Of a stretch of 64,000 nt of DNA, positions 33,311 to 42,135 are shown piece after piece; position 1 is the stretch's first letter; each line of letters begins with the position of its first letter. Both the position numbers and the translations under genes were made by a program. Source of the DNA: G963667145 sp963667145 (GTDB taxonomy: Bacteria; Cloacimonadota; Cloacimonadia; G963667145); contig OY762943.1 of the NCBI GenBank assembly GCA_963667145.1, positions 806,001 through 870,000 of the forward strand. The letters are read 5' to 3'. The notes under the pieces were generated by a model, which was not told where the DNA came from, made no database searches, and saw nothing but the letters and a program-made list of their open reading frames with translations.

Positions 33311-35170
33311 CTACCTCCTTCTAGAAGCTAAAATCAAAACGTCCTTTAAATCTTGCATAGTGCGAGCAGCCATCCACCTTTGCTCAAACTTGGGATTTTG
33401 CACTATCTGAGCGATGGCAGCCAAAGCCTTGAGATGATAAGTCCGCATATCCATGGAGCCTACCAAGGCAAATACAGCTTGCACTCCGATGTTCTCGCCA
33501 CCAAAATCTATCCCTCGCCTACACCGAACTATCACCAAATCGAACAACTCTTTCCCCTTCAAAATGATGTGAGGTATCGCCAAAAAAGAACTGATTAGAG
33601 TTGAACTCTGTGCTTCTCGCTCTTGGAATTTTTCCAGATAATACTCTTTGCTCTCACCCAATCTACCAGCTAACTCTTCGCTTATCATATCCAAAACCAT
33701 TTCTCTATCAGCAATAGCTGGAATGTCGATGACAACAGATTTCAAAACGGTTTCATCAAAAAAATCGGTTACAATTTGTTCCCTATCAAGCAAAATTTCC
33801 CTTAGCTCTTCCGAAAATTTTTCGCTCGACAATTTCTTGCCAATAATCCTATCGACTATATTCATGAGGGCAAAAGTTCTGTCCGAGTTCACTCTGCCGT
33901 AAAACCAATACCAAAGAAAACTCAAAATCAAAAATCCACCTGAAATCAGCAAAGGAGTTTTCCCCATTTCAAAGAGCAACAATGCGTAAGAAATCAGCCC
34001 GAAAATCTGTATCCACGGATAAAGTGGCGTTTTGAATCTCGGTCTATAATTGGCAATCTTGCTCTCTCGCATCACGATTACCACGAAATTCACTGTGGCA
34101 AAAAGCAAAATTTTGAGTGTGGAAGCGGTTTTGATTAGCATCTTGAGATCCAAAAACAAAATGACCACAATCATAAACAACGACGTGATAATTATGGAGA
34201 TAATCGGTGTTTGGCTCTTGCCGAAGAGTCTGCCGAAAAAATTTGGCAACAATTTGTCTTTCGCCATCGCCATGGGAGTTCGGGAAGCCGCCATTATACC
34301 CGCGTTGCCTGTGGAGATGAAAGCCAAAAGAGCCGCTATCGCCAAAAGGACTTTGCCCACAGAACCCATAAAGACGTTCGCAGCGTCAGAGATGGGTGTC
34401 AAAGTCGGCTCTCCACCTGCTATCAAATCTCCTTTAAGAACTCCGACAGTGATGAAAACCACCAAAACATACAACACGGTAACCACAAAAAAGGAAGTAA
34501 ACATTCCCAAAGGAATGTTTAGCGAAGCGTTCTCGGTCTCCTCGGCTACACTCACCACTTTGGTCAATCCTCCGTACGAAACAAAAATCATTCCGACTGT
34601 GCCCAACAACACTCGATGACTTGGCCAAAAATCTTCGCTAGTGTCGAAATAAGCAAAATCGACATTTGGCAACCCAACGGCTACATAATAAAACAAAATT
34701 GCTAAAAGAAATAACACCAAAAAGATTTGCAAAGAGCCTGCATGCTTGGTGCTGTAGATATTGACAACCATAAACAGCACGCAAAATCCAACCGCCACCA
34801 ATTTAATCTGCCACATCGGGAAATCGGGAAGGACAATCCGCACGAAAGCACCAATTCCCAACAGAGCAAAAGCACTTTTGAAGCTGAGAGAAAACCAAGC
34901 CGAAATTCCAGACAAAGTCCCCGCAGCTGGTCCTAAACTTCTATCAATATGAAAATAGTCGCCTCCCGATTTGGGCATGGCAGTTGTCAATTCGGCTTTG
35001 GAAAAAAGAGCAGGAATAACCAAAACCCCCGCTATCAAATAAGCCACAAAAACGCTCTTGCCACACATCGCATAAGCTATCGCGGGCAAAATAAACAATC
35101 CCGAGCTAATCATCGCTCCAGACGAGATGCAAAAAATATCCCAAAATCCAAGATTTTTTTTCAGACTCAT
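33311..35170 (-). CDS. APC-family amino-acid permease fused to PTS EIIA-like domain
   Basis: The 619-residue protein has about 12 membrane helices (residues 10-435) with APC signatures: IFCISSGAMISSGLFILPAI, LTTAMPKSGGDYFHIDRSLG and the AASRTPMAMAKDKLLPNFFG region. A cytoplasmic tail (about 450-619) includes STLISSFLAIPHIILKGKEL, where His534 sits like the phosphorylated His of type-2 (fructose/nitrogen) EIIA domains. Such a tail could couple transport to PTS phosphorylation. No other PTS component is in the window. It lies 5 bp upstream of the metalloprotease gene, suggesting coupled peptide breakdown and amino-acid uptake. Confidence 0.85.
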   Translation of the reverse strand: MSLKKNLGFWDIFCISSGAMISSGLFILPAIAYAMCGKSVFVAYLIAGVLVIPALFSKAELTTAMPKSGGDYFHIDRSLGPAAGTLSGISAWFSLSFKSAFALLGIGAFVRIVLPDFPMWQIKLVAVGFCVLFMVVNIYSTKHAGSLQIFLVLFLLAILFYYVAVGLPNVDFAYFDTSEDFWPSHRVLLGTVGMIFVSYGGLTKVVSVAEETENASLNIPLGMFTSFFVVTVLYVLVVFITVGVLKGDLIAGGEPTLTPISDAANVFMGSVGKVLLAIAALLAFISTGNAGIMAASRTPMAMAKDKLLPNFFGRLFGKSQTPIISIIITSLFMIVVILFLDLKMLIKTASTLKILLFATVNFVVIVMRESKIANYRPRFKTPLYPWIQIFGLISYALLLFEMGKTPLLISGGFLILSFLWYWFYGRVNSDRTFALMNIVDRIIGKKLSSEKFSEELREILLDREQIVTDFFDETVLKSVVIDIPAIADREMVLDMISEELAGRLGESKEYYLEKFQEREAQSSTLISSFLAIPHIILKGKELFDLVIVRCRRGIDFGGENIGVQAVFALVGSMDMRTYHLKALAAIAQIVQNPKFEQRWMAARTMQDLKDVLILASRRR

Positions 35171-35202
35171 TCGACTATCCTCCTTATTTCCACTTTCAAA
35201 TG

Positions 35203-35245
35203 AAAAAAATGACCTTAAAAGATTTACGCAAAATCCCTAAGGTCA
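35203..35245 (-). terminator. Terminator of the rnf operon
   Basis: On the minus strand, TGACCTTA pairs perfectly with TAAGGTCA and is followed by a run of seven T residues. It begins 21 bp after the rnfB stop and precedes the permease start, so it ends the long mbl-cmk-ispH-rpsA-rnf transcript. Confidence 0.85.
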
Positions 35246-35266
35246 CATAAAAATTAAATTCTAAGT

Positions 35267-36259
35267 CTAATCGGTATATTCTATTTCTATTGCCTTTTTC
35301 GGACACTTGGCAACGCAAGCCTCACAACCGATACACTTCTCAGGGTCAACCACATGTTTCTCTTTCAAGGAACCACTAATAGCTTCAGTCGGACAAACCC
35401 TCGTGCAAAGAGTACATCCAATGCAATCGTCCGTAATTTTAGCTTTTCCTCTCTTCTCTTTATTGTCAACTAAAACTCCAGTTGGACAAGCAGAAGCACA
35501 CAGTCCACAAGAAATACATTTGTCATAATCGATTTTTGCCAAATTGTCTTCCACGGTGATAGCACCAACGGGACACTTCTTCTCGCAAAGTTTACAACCG
35601 ATGCATGCCACAGCTCCGCAATTTTTCTTGGCTACAACACCTTTGTCCTTGTTGCTACAATACACATGCACTTCTTTGTCGATGTCAGCCAAAACTATCA
35701 GCTCCCGAGGACATTCCTTCACGCACGTACCGCAACCAGTACATTTGTCGTTATCAACCGTCTTGTTGCCAAATTCATCCAAAGCAATAGCACCGAACAG
35801 ACACACATCCACACAACTGTTGCCACCAAGACAACCGTAGCTACAAGCGTTCGTGCCCACACCAACTGTGTTCATAATCTTGCAGTGGTTCACACCGTTA
35901 TATTCAAAAGTGGTGTTGGTTCTGTCCGTTCCACCTGCTCCGCACAAAATCACAGCAACTTTTCTCTTTTGAGCTCCAGCTTTCACTCCCATAATTTCCG
36001 CCACTTTGTCCACCATAGTCTGACCACCAGGAGCACACTTGTTTATCTCAGCTCCCTCTTTCACTATAGCCTCTGCATAAGCAGAACAACCAGGAAATCC
36101 ACAAGCACCACAATTTGCACCGGGAGTAACCTCCAACACTTGCTCTATCTTAGGATCGACTTCAATCTTGAACTTAATGGAAGCAAAAGCTAAAATCAAT
36201 CCGTAAATTACACCTAATCCTCCGATGATAGCCACCGGATATAAAATAAATTCCATCAT
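35267..36259 (-). CDS. rnfB: Rnf complex subunit B (multi-cluster ferredoxin)
   Basis: RnfB is the entry point for electrons from reduced ferredoxin. The 330-residue protein has an N-terminal membrane helix, the RnfB-type cluster motif GANCGACGFPGCSAYAEAI, and then at least five [4Fe-4S] motifs: CTGCGTCVKECP, CIGCKLCEKKCP, CISCGLCASACP, CIGCTLCTRVCP and CIGCEACVAKCP. A CSYGCLGGNSCVDVC block precedes them. This is longer than proteobacterial RnfB and resembles clostridial-type multi-cluster forms. It is last in the rnfCDGEAB order used by acetogens and many other anaerobes. Confidence 0.96.
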   Translation of the reverse strand: MMEFILYPVAIIGGLGVIYGLILAFASIKFKIEVDPKIEQVLEVTPGANCGACGFPGCSAYAEAIVKEGAEINKCAPGGQTMVDKVAEIMGVKAGAQKRKVAVILCGAGGTDRTNTTFEYNGVNHCKIMNTVGVGTNACSYGCLGGNSCVDVCLFGAIALDEFGNKTVDNDKCTGCGTCVKECPRELIVLADIDKEVHVYCSNKDKGVVAKKNCGAVACIGCKLCEKKCPVGAITVEDNLAKIDYDKCISCGLCASACPTGVLVDNKEKRGKAKITDDCIGCTLCTRVCPTEAISGSLKEKHVVDPEKCIGCEACVAKCPKKAIEIEYTD

Positions 36260-36271
36260 TTCCTCCAGTAG

Positions 36272-36877
36272 CTAAATCTTAAATCCTGCAAATCCGAGAA
36301 ACGCAAGAGCCATACACCCTGCAACTATAAAAGCGATTGGCATACCTTTTAGCGAATCGGGAACTGGACAATATTCCAACTTCTCTCTAATGCCTGCCAT
36401 TAGCACAAGAACAAGAGTGAACCCGATACCTGCAAAAAATCCCTGCAAAATAGATTCGATGAAGTTGAACGGCGTACCGTCCGCCCAAGTTGACTGAACA
36501 TTCAGAATAGCCACACCAAGCACCGCACAGTTGGTGGTGATAAGTGGCAAAAACACACCCAAAGCCTTATACAAAGCAGGGGCGTACTTGGCGATACCCA
36601 TCTCCAAAAACTGCACAAGCGAAGCAATCGTCAAAATGAAAGCGATAGTTTGCAAATATTCCAAGCCGAAAGGCACAAGTAGATAGTATTGAATAAGATA
36701 AGAGATGCAAGACGCCATGCTCATCACAAAAATCACCGCCATACCCATTCCAAGAGCCGAATCCAACTTCTTGGAAACTCCGATGTACGGACACAACCCC
36801 AAAAACCTCATCAACACGAAGTTGTTGACAAACACAGTGGAAATGGAGATAAAAAGTAACTTATATATAATTTCCAT
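36272..36877 (-). CDS. rnfA: Rnf complex subunit A
   Basis: The 201-residue integral membrane subunit has six hydrophobic helices and the family segments VNNFVLMRFLGLCPYIGVSK and LPLITTNCAVLGVAILN, each with the conserved Cys thought to hold an intramembrane [2Fe-2S] cluster with RnfE. It forms, with RnfE, the pseudo-symmetric electron path across the membrane. The gene is 3 bp from rnfE and 12 bp from rnfB. Confidence 0.96.
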   Translation of the reverse strand: MEIIYKLLFISISTVFVNNFVLMRFLGLCPYIGVSKKLDSALGMGMAVIFVMSMASCISYLIQYYLLVPFGLEYLQTIAFILTIASLVQFLEMGIAKYAPALYKALGVFLPLITTNCAVLGVAILNVQSTWADGTPFNFIESILQGFFAGIGFTLVLVLMAGIREKLEYCPVPDSLKGMPIAFIVAGCMALAFLGFAGFKI

Positions 36878-36880
36878 AAT

Positions 36881-37474
36881 CTATTTCTCCTTCTTTTGCA
36901 TCATATTGATAAGTGCCATAATGAAGCCAAGAGTGATGAAAGCTCCTGGAGCAAGTATTGCCACGAGCATCGGTTGATACGAACTTGGCAAAACTTGGAA
37001 TCCCAATATCTTACCCGCACCAAGTATCTCCCTGATAATGCCCAAAAGTGACAAAGAAAGCGTAAAACCAAGCCCCATGGAAATCGCGTCAACAAAGCTA
37101 TCAACAACTCCATTCTTGGAAGCAAAAGCTTCCGCTCTACCAAGAATCATGCAGTTCACCACAATCAGCGGAATGAAAAGCCCCAGACTCTTGTGCAAAG
37201 CAGGCAAAAAAGCGTGCATCAACATATCCACAACAGACACAAACGACGCAATCACCACGATATAGCAAGGTATTCTTACCTTAGCGGGAATAAAATTCTT
37301 GATGAGCGAAATTATCACATTGGAACCGATAAGAACAGATGTGGAAGCAAGCCCCATACCGAGAGAGTTCTCCAAAGAAGAAGTAACCGCCAAAGTCGGA
37401 CAAAGCCCCAAAGCCATGGTGAAAATCGGATTTTCTTTCACAAATCCTTTTAAGAGATTATCTTTCAAGCTCAT
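36881..37474 (-). CDS. rnfE: Rnf complex subunit E
   Basis: The 197-residue paralogue of RnfA has FVKENPIFTMALGLCPTLAV and LFIPLIVVNCMILGRAEAFA, with both Cys residues placed as in RnfA. Six membrane helices are predicted. Together with RnfA it carries electrons across the membrane while the complex translocates Na+ or H+. It overlaps rnfG by 4 bp. Confidence 0.96.
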   Translation of the reverse strand: MSLKDNLLKGFVKENPIFTMALGLCPTLAVTSSLENSLGMGLASTSVLIGSNVIISLIKNFIPAKVRIPCYIVVIASFVSVVDMLMHAFLPALHKSLGLFIPLIVVNCMILGRAEAFASKNGVVDSFVDAISMGLGFTLSLSLLGIIREILGAGKILGFQVLPSSYQPMLVAILAPGAFITLGFIMALINMMQKKEK

Positions 37475-38019
37475 TTGTTGCCTCCTTCTTTCACTACAGC
37501 CCCTTCCAAAAGTTTAATTCCAGCACTGATAGAGTTGGAAATCGCCCTACTGGTGATGGTTGAGCCAGTTATACTGGTAATCTCGCCACCATCTTTGATT
37601 ACAGCTATCTGAGCAATTTTTTTGTCCTTAAACAAGTCTTGCCATTCCCTCTTTTCGCAATTAGCTCCAAGACCTGGAGTTTCAGCTTGGGAAATAACTT
37701 TTATGCTATTCACGGAAAAATTCGTTTTCAGCCCCACAACAGTCCGCACCACGCTGGAATAACCTTGCTCGGCAACGATAAATACATAACCAACCAACTC
37801 TCCATCGCTCTTTTGACCAAGGAAATATTCAAAATCTCCTGCTTCACGCTTTTCAAAAGTTTCCGCATCTGGCAAAACATAAAGCATCGCTTTTTTTTCT
37901 TCCTTAGCAGCAATCTCGTCGATAATCGGCTTCGTCTTCTTGTTCACAAGAGCCAAAGTCCCACTAGCCACAACGCATATCAAAAGGAGAATCCCTGAAA
38001 GTTTCAAATAATGTTTCAT
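37471..38019 (-). CDS. rnfG: Rnf complex subunit G (FMN-binding)
   Basis: The 182-residue subunit has one N-terminal membrane helix (about 7-25) and a periplasmic FMN-binding domain. The acceptor motif for ApbE flavinylation is SITGSTITSRAI, whose Thr156 matches the FMN-threonine of the [ST]GA[ST]xT motif. Here the usual Ala is Ser, which could slightly change recognition. QAETPGLGANC is another family segment. It overlaps its neighbours rnfE and rnfD by 4 bp each. Confidence 0.95.
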   Translation of the reverse strand: MKHYLKLSGILLLICVVASGTLALVNKKTKPIIDEIAAKEEKKAMLYVLPDAETFEKREAGDFEYFLGQKSDGELVGYVFIVAEQGYSSVVRTVVGLKTNFSVNSIKVISQAETPGLGANCEKREWQDLFKDKKIAQIAVIKDGGEITSITGSTITSRAISNSISAGIKLLEGAVVKEGGNK

Positions 38020-39110
38020 TTTGCACTCCCCTTTTTAGCTGACCCAAAAAACTTCGGCATAGTCCATTTATTTATCAAAGGCACTGTCAAGTTCATGAGC
38101 AAAATAGAGTAGCAAACGCCTTCGGGATAGCCACCTTTAATCCTTATCAAAACCGTGAGGATTCCGCATCCAATACCGAAAACTATTCTGCCTTTTCTCG
38201 TCTCGGGGGAAGTCACCATGTCGGTCGCCATAAAGAAAGCTCCGAGGATAAGACCTCCTGCAAAAACCTGAAACGCTGCAAACAAAACAGAAACTGAGAA
38301 AATCCCGTCTATTCCACCAAAAATATATGTGAGAACAAACACTGTCAGGATGTAGCAAGTAGGTATTCTCCATTCAATAATGTGCTTATACGCAAGCCAA
38401 CCTGCACCAAGTAGCAACGCTATCACGGATGTCTCTCCCAAAACTCCACCACAATTTCCCCAAAAGAGATTTTGCAAAACCTCAAAACTGGACAATTTGT
38501 TCATCAGTAGCAACGCAACCTCTTTCCCCTGCTGAGCGGTAACGCCCAAGCCATCCACAAAACTCTGGTCTCGCAAGAATTTAACAACTCCCAAAGGTGT
38601 TGCACTGCTCACCAAAACCTTAGCTTTGGCGGAAACCAAATCTCTGCTAACGCCCATCATTCCACTGATAGAGCCAAGAGTTGTTTTGCTCCAATTGGTC
38701 ATAATCGTCGGCCAAGAAGCCATCAAAAAAGCCCTCGCTAACAAAGCAGGGTTAAGAATATTAGAACCCAATCCTCCAAAGGCGTGCTTACCCACAGCCA
38801 TGGCAAAAGCACTGCCGACAACGGGTATCCACCATGGAGCACTAACTGGAACATTAAAAGCCACCAACATACCAGCAACAAACGCACTTCCATCATCTAT
38901 AGTCACAGGAACTTTTCTGAATTTTTGGATCAAAGCCTCGCAAATCATCGCCGAAGCAATTCCACAAACTGTCAGCAAAAGTGCCTTCAAACCAAAGTAA
39001 TATACGGAAAAACACAACGCTGGCAACAACGCAAACGCCACATTCCACATAATCGATTTGGTCGATAATTTATCGTGAAGATGAGGAGCAGCACTAACTA
39101 CAAGTTTCAT
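38016..39110 (-). CDS. rnfD: Rnf complex subunit D
   Basis: The start at 39110 overlaps the rnfC stop (ATGA), giving MKLVVSAAPHLHDKLSTKSI. A longer reading to 39194 would lie inside rnfC. The roughly 364-residue membrane protein has about nine helices. VSSATPLGVVKFL carries Thr171, the probable covalent FMN site, and AFGGLGSNILNPALLARAFL is a family signature. It is the NqrB homologue and probably forms the ion-translocating part of the complex. Confidence 0.95.
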   Translation of the reverse strand: MKLVVSAAPHLHDKLSTKSIMWNVAFALLPALCFSVYYFGLKALLLTVCGIASAMICEALIQKFRKVPVTIDDGSAFVAGMLVAFNVPVSAPWWIPVVGSAFAMAVGKHAFGGLGSNILNPALLARAFLMASWPTIMTNWSKTTLGSISGMMGVSRDLVSAKAKVLVSSATPLGVVKFLRDQSFVDGLGVTAQQGKEVALLLMNKLSSFEVLQNLFWGNCGGVLGETSVIALLLGAGWLAYKHIIEWRIPTCYILTVFVLTYIFGGIDGIFSVSVLFAAFQVFAGGLILGAFFMATDMVTSPETRKGRIVFGIGCGILTVLIRIKGGYPEGVCYSILLMNLTVPLINKWTMPKFFGSAKKGSAK

Positions 39111-40429
39111 TTTTTCTCCTCCTGTTTCGGTTTTTTCGCCAATTCCAACCGAGCTAAATCTATCCATTGCACCAAGTTGATGTGAGCAGGACAAACGTAC
39201 GCACAGCTACCGCAACGAATACAATCCAAAGCTCCGCAATTGGCAGATTCGTCCCAAAGTCCGTTCTGAGACGCATCAGCAATCTTCCCAGGCAATAAGT
39301 TTTGTGGGCAGACATCCACGCATCTGGCACAGCGAATGCACTTGCTCTCTTGACTCTGAAATATTTCCGACTTACGCAGGAAAACCACAGCTGAACTCGT
39401 CTTGGTAATGCATGCACTGGAGTCGCCAACAGCAAAGCCCATCATCGGACCACCAGAAATAATCTTGGCTATGGGAGCAATCGACCCTCTGGCTTGTTCC
39501 AATAAATAATCGAAACTCACTCCCAAGCGTGCATTGAAATTCTTGGGACTTCTCACGGCAGAGCCCGTAACAGTTATCACTCTCTCTATCAGAGGTTTTT
39601 TGTAGCGGACAGCTTGATAAGCAGCAATAGCAGTGCCCACATTTTGCACCACCACACCCACATCAGCAGGCAATCCACCCTTATTGGGAACTTCTTTGCC
39701 CGTGCAAGCATAAATCAACTGCTTCTCTCCGCCCTGCGGATATTTTAATTCCAAAGGTTGTACATAAATATCTTTTTGACCTACGAGAAGTGAATGAATA
39801 ACTTTAATCGCTTTCGGCTTGTTGTCCTCAATACCAATAATCCCTCGCTTAGCTCCGAGAACTTTCATAAAAATCTTCAACCCTGCAATAATCTCTTCGC
39901 CTCTCTCCATCATAACTCTGTAATCGGAAGTGATAAAAGGCTCACATTCCACACCATTCAGAATAACCGTGTCGATGTTTTTGCTCATGAGCTTCACATA
40001 GCAAGGAAATCCTGCACCACCCATTCCAACAACTCCAGCATCTTGAACCCGTTTGATTATTTCTTCCGTCGGAAGCTCCAGATATTTCTCATCATCTACA
40101 AGTTCTACCCAATCATCTTCGTTTTCGGCTTTTATTTGAATCGCTTTGCTCTTCTTCCCAGTTGGGTCGATAAAGCAGTCAATAGCAACCACTTCCCCTG
40201 TAACAGAAGAATGAATATTGGCAGAAATAAATCCGTCTTGCTTTGCTATCAGTTCGCCAGTTTTTACCCTGTCGCCCACCTTCACAATCGGAACAGCGGG
40301 TTTACCCAAATGCTGCGACAAAAATAAAGTAGCTACTTTCGGTAAATCGGGAACCTCTATAGCAAAATCACTGCTAAGACTTTTAAAATCCGGAGGATGT
40401 ACTCCGTGCTTAAAAGTTTTCTTACGCAT
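39107..40429 (-). CDS. rnfC: Rnf complex subunit C (NADH/FMN and Fe-S)
   Basis: The 440-residue subunit faces the cytoplasm and exchanges electrons with NAD. It starts with a barrel-sandwich segment (FLSQHLGKPAVPIVKVGDRV), then a Rossmann-like NADH/FMN-binding stretch including GVVGMGGAGFPCYVKLMS and ILNGVECEPFI. Near the C-terminus lie two [4Fe-4S] motifs (CIRCARCVDVCP and CIRCGSCAYVCP). The gene is only 28 bp from rpsA, so the whole rnf operon may be transcribed from promoters upstream of the ribosomal protein gene as well as its own. Confidence 0.96.
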   Translation of the reverse strand: MRKKTFKHGVHPPDFKSLSSDFAIEVPDLPKVATLFLSQHLGKPAVPIVKVGDRVKTGELIAKQDGFISANIHSSVTGEVVAIDCFIDPTGKKSKAIQIKAENEDDWVELVDDEKYLELPTEEIIKRVQDAGVVGMGGAGFPCYVKLMSKNIDTVILNGVECEPFITSDYRVMMERGEEIIAGLKIFMKVLGAKRGIIGIEDNKPKAIKVIHSLLVGQKDIYVQPLELKYPQGGEKQLIYACTGKEVPNKGGLPADVGVVVQNVGTAIAAYQAVRYKKPLIERVITVTGSAVRSPKNFNARLGVSFDYLLEQARGSIAPIAKIISGGPMMGFAVGDSSACITKTSSAVVFLRKSEIFQSQESKCIRCARCVDVCPQNLLPGKIADASQNGLWDESANCGALDCIRCGSCAYVCPAHINLVQWIDLARLELAKKPKQEEKK

Positions 40430-40457
40430 ATACTCTCCTTACAATATGGCAATAAAA

Positions 40458-42101
40458 CTAATCTAAATTCAAATTATCTAATTGTTCGTGAAAAGATTCT
40501 ACAGGACCATCTTCGTCTTGATTACGCGATTCATACGCTTGGTCAGCAGGCTTCAAAATAATCCTACAACCTTTGCGATCAACCTTGGAAACCAAAAAGT
40601 CGTGTTCAGAACCTTCAGGATACTTCTCGGAAAGGCTTTGCCCTTGGTCTAACGAAACATAAGAGAAGGGAACAAATCCCTCAAAAACCAAACCTTCATA
40701 TTCCAAATCAAGCACAACACCTTTATTTTGAACAGTCTTTTGCACTTTAGCTTTCACCTCTTGTCCGTTTTTCAAAAGTTCAGCTTTCTCCCACGGATTT
40801 TCGGTCAATTGCTTAATACCAAAAGACACCTTATATGCAGAAGTGTCGATGTCCAAAATCTTGACTTCGACCTCCTGACCAACTCTATATACAGACTTGA
40901 GATTGTCGATTCTTCTGCTCCAAGCCACATCAGCAATGTGCACAAGTCCATCGATGTCATCATCAAGTTCCAAAAACATCCCAAAACTGGTAATCGATTT
41001 CACAGGTCTGGTTACCACCTGCCCAACTTCGTATTTCATCTCAATAGTCAACCAAGGATTTATCGTCATCTGACGAAGCCCCAAAGAGATTTTTTTGTCT
41101 TCTTTATCAATATTCAGAACAATCGCACTAATCTCTTCTCCCTCGGATAAAACTTGCCCAGGATGATTAATCGTTCTCGTCCAAGACATTTCCGATTTGT
41201 GAATAAATCCTTTCAAACCAACTTCCAAATCCACAAACGCTCCGTAAGAAGTCAACTTGGTGACAACACCTTTGACGGTGTCTCCCTGCGAAATCTTCTG
41301 ATCGACATTCTCCCATGGATGAGGCAGAAGTTGCTTCACTCCAAGCGAAATTCTATTTGTGTCGGAAGCTATCTTCAAAATCTTTACTCTAATCTTGTCT
41401 CCAACCTTGAACAATACGGAAGGATGCGAAATATTTGACCAGCTCATATCCGAAATATGCAAAAGACCATCAAACCCACCAATGTCAACAAAAGCACCGT
41501 AATCGGTGATGCCTTTCACCACACCATCAACTTCGGCACCTTCTCCCAAATTCTCAAAAACTTCCAACTTCTTCTTATTTTGTACATCCAAAAGAGAATC
41601 TTTGCGAGAAACAACAATGCTCTTTTTGGCTTTATCAATATTGATTATCTTCCCTTCAAGTGTTTGATCTAAATAATGCTTGAAATTTTTAACAGGCTTT
41701 ATATCCACCAATGACCCAGGCAAGAAAGCGTTGCAACCGTTCACAGTAACAAAAAAACCACCGTTAACGAGCTTCTTCACCTGAAACTCAACAACGTCAC
41801 CGTTTTCATGGGCTTTCACAAGATTTTGAAAAATCTCTTCTTTTTCCGCCACTTTTTTAGAAAGCTTAACTCTGCCCGTGGCGTCTTCCATGTAAACTAT
41901 ATAAACATTAATTTGTTGACCTACCTCAGGCACATCATCACTAAATTCGCTAAGAGAGATAACTCCCTCGGATTTATACCCAATATCAACAACAACATTG
42001 CTCTCATCAATACCGACAACCGTTCCCTCTACGATTTCTCCTTTTTTTATGTTACCGAACGATTCTTCCATCATTGCCAGCATTTGTTCTTTATTAGACA
42101 T
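40458..42101 (-). CDS. rpsA: 30S ribosomal protein S1
   Basis: The start at 42101 (AGGGGA site) is preferred over 42173, which would extend into ispH. The roughly 547-residue protein has six S1/OB-fold repeats. The first two are divergent (VVGIDESNVVVDIGYKSEGV, VNGGFFVTVNGCNAFLPGSL) and the later four conserved (DYGAFVDIGGFDGLLHISDM, SYGAFVDLEVGLKGFIHKSE, SFGMFLELDDDIDGLVHIAD). S1 melts and delivers mRNAs to the 30S subunit. It lies between ispH and rnfC. The cmk-ispH-rpsA order is common in many bacteria. Confidence 0.95.
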   Translation of the reverse strand: MSNKEQMLAMMEESFGNIKKGEIVEGTVVGIDESNVVVDIGYKSEGVISLSEFSDDVPEVGQQINVYIVYMEDATGRVKLSKKVAEKEEIFQNLVKAHENGDVVEFQVKKLVNGGFFVTVNGCNAFLPGSLVDIKPVKNFKHYLDQTLEGKIINIDKAKKSIVVSRKDSLLDVQNKKKLEVFENLGEGAEVDGVVKGITDYGAFVDIGGFDGLLHISDMSWSNISHPSVLFKVGDKIRVKILKIASDTNRISLGVKQLLPHPWENVDQKISQGDTVKGVVTKLTSYGAFVDLEVGLKGFIHKSEMSWTRTINHPGQVLSEGEEISAIVLNIDKEDKKISLGLRQMTINPWLTIEMKYEVGQVVTRPVKSITSFGMFLELDDDIDGLVHIADVAWSRRIDNLKSVYRVGQEVEVKILDIDTSAYKVSFGIKQLTENPWEKAELLKNGQEVKAKVQKTVQNKGVVLDLEYEGLVFEGFVPFSYVSLDQGQSLSEKYPEGSEHDFLVSKVDRKGCRIILKPADQAYESRNQDEDGPVESFHEQLDNLNLD

Positions 42102-42135
42102 TATGTTTCCCCTAATCTTGCCAAAATCACGAAAC

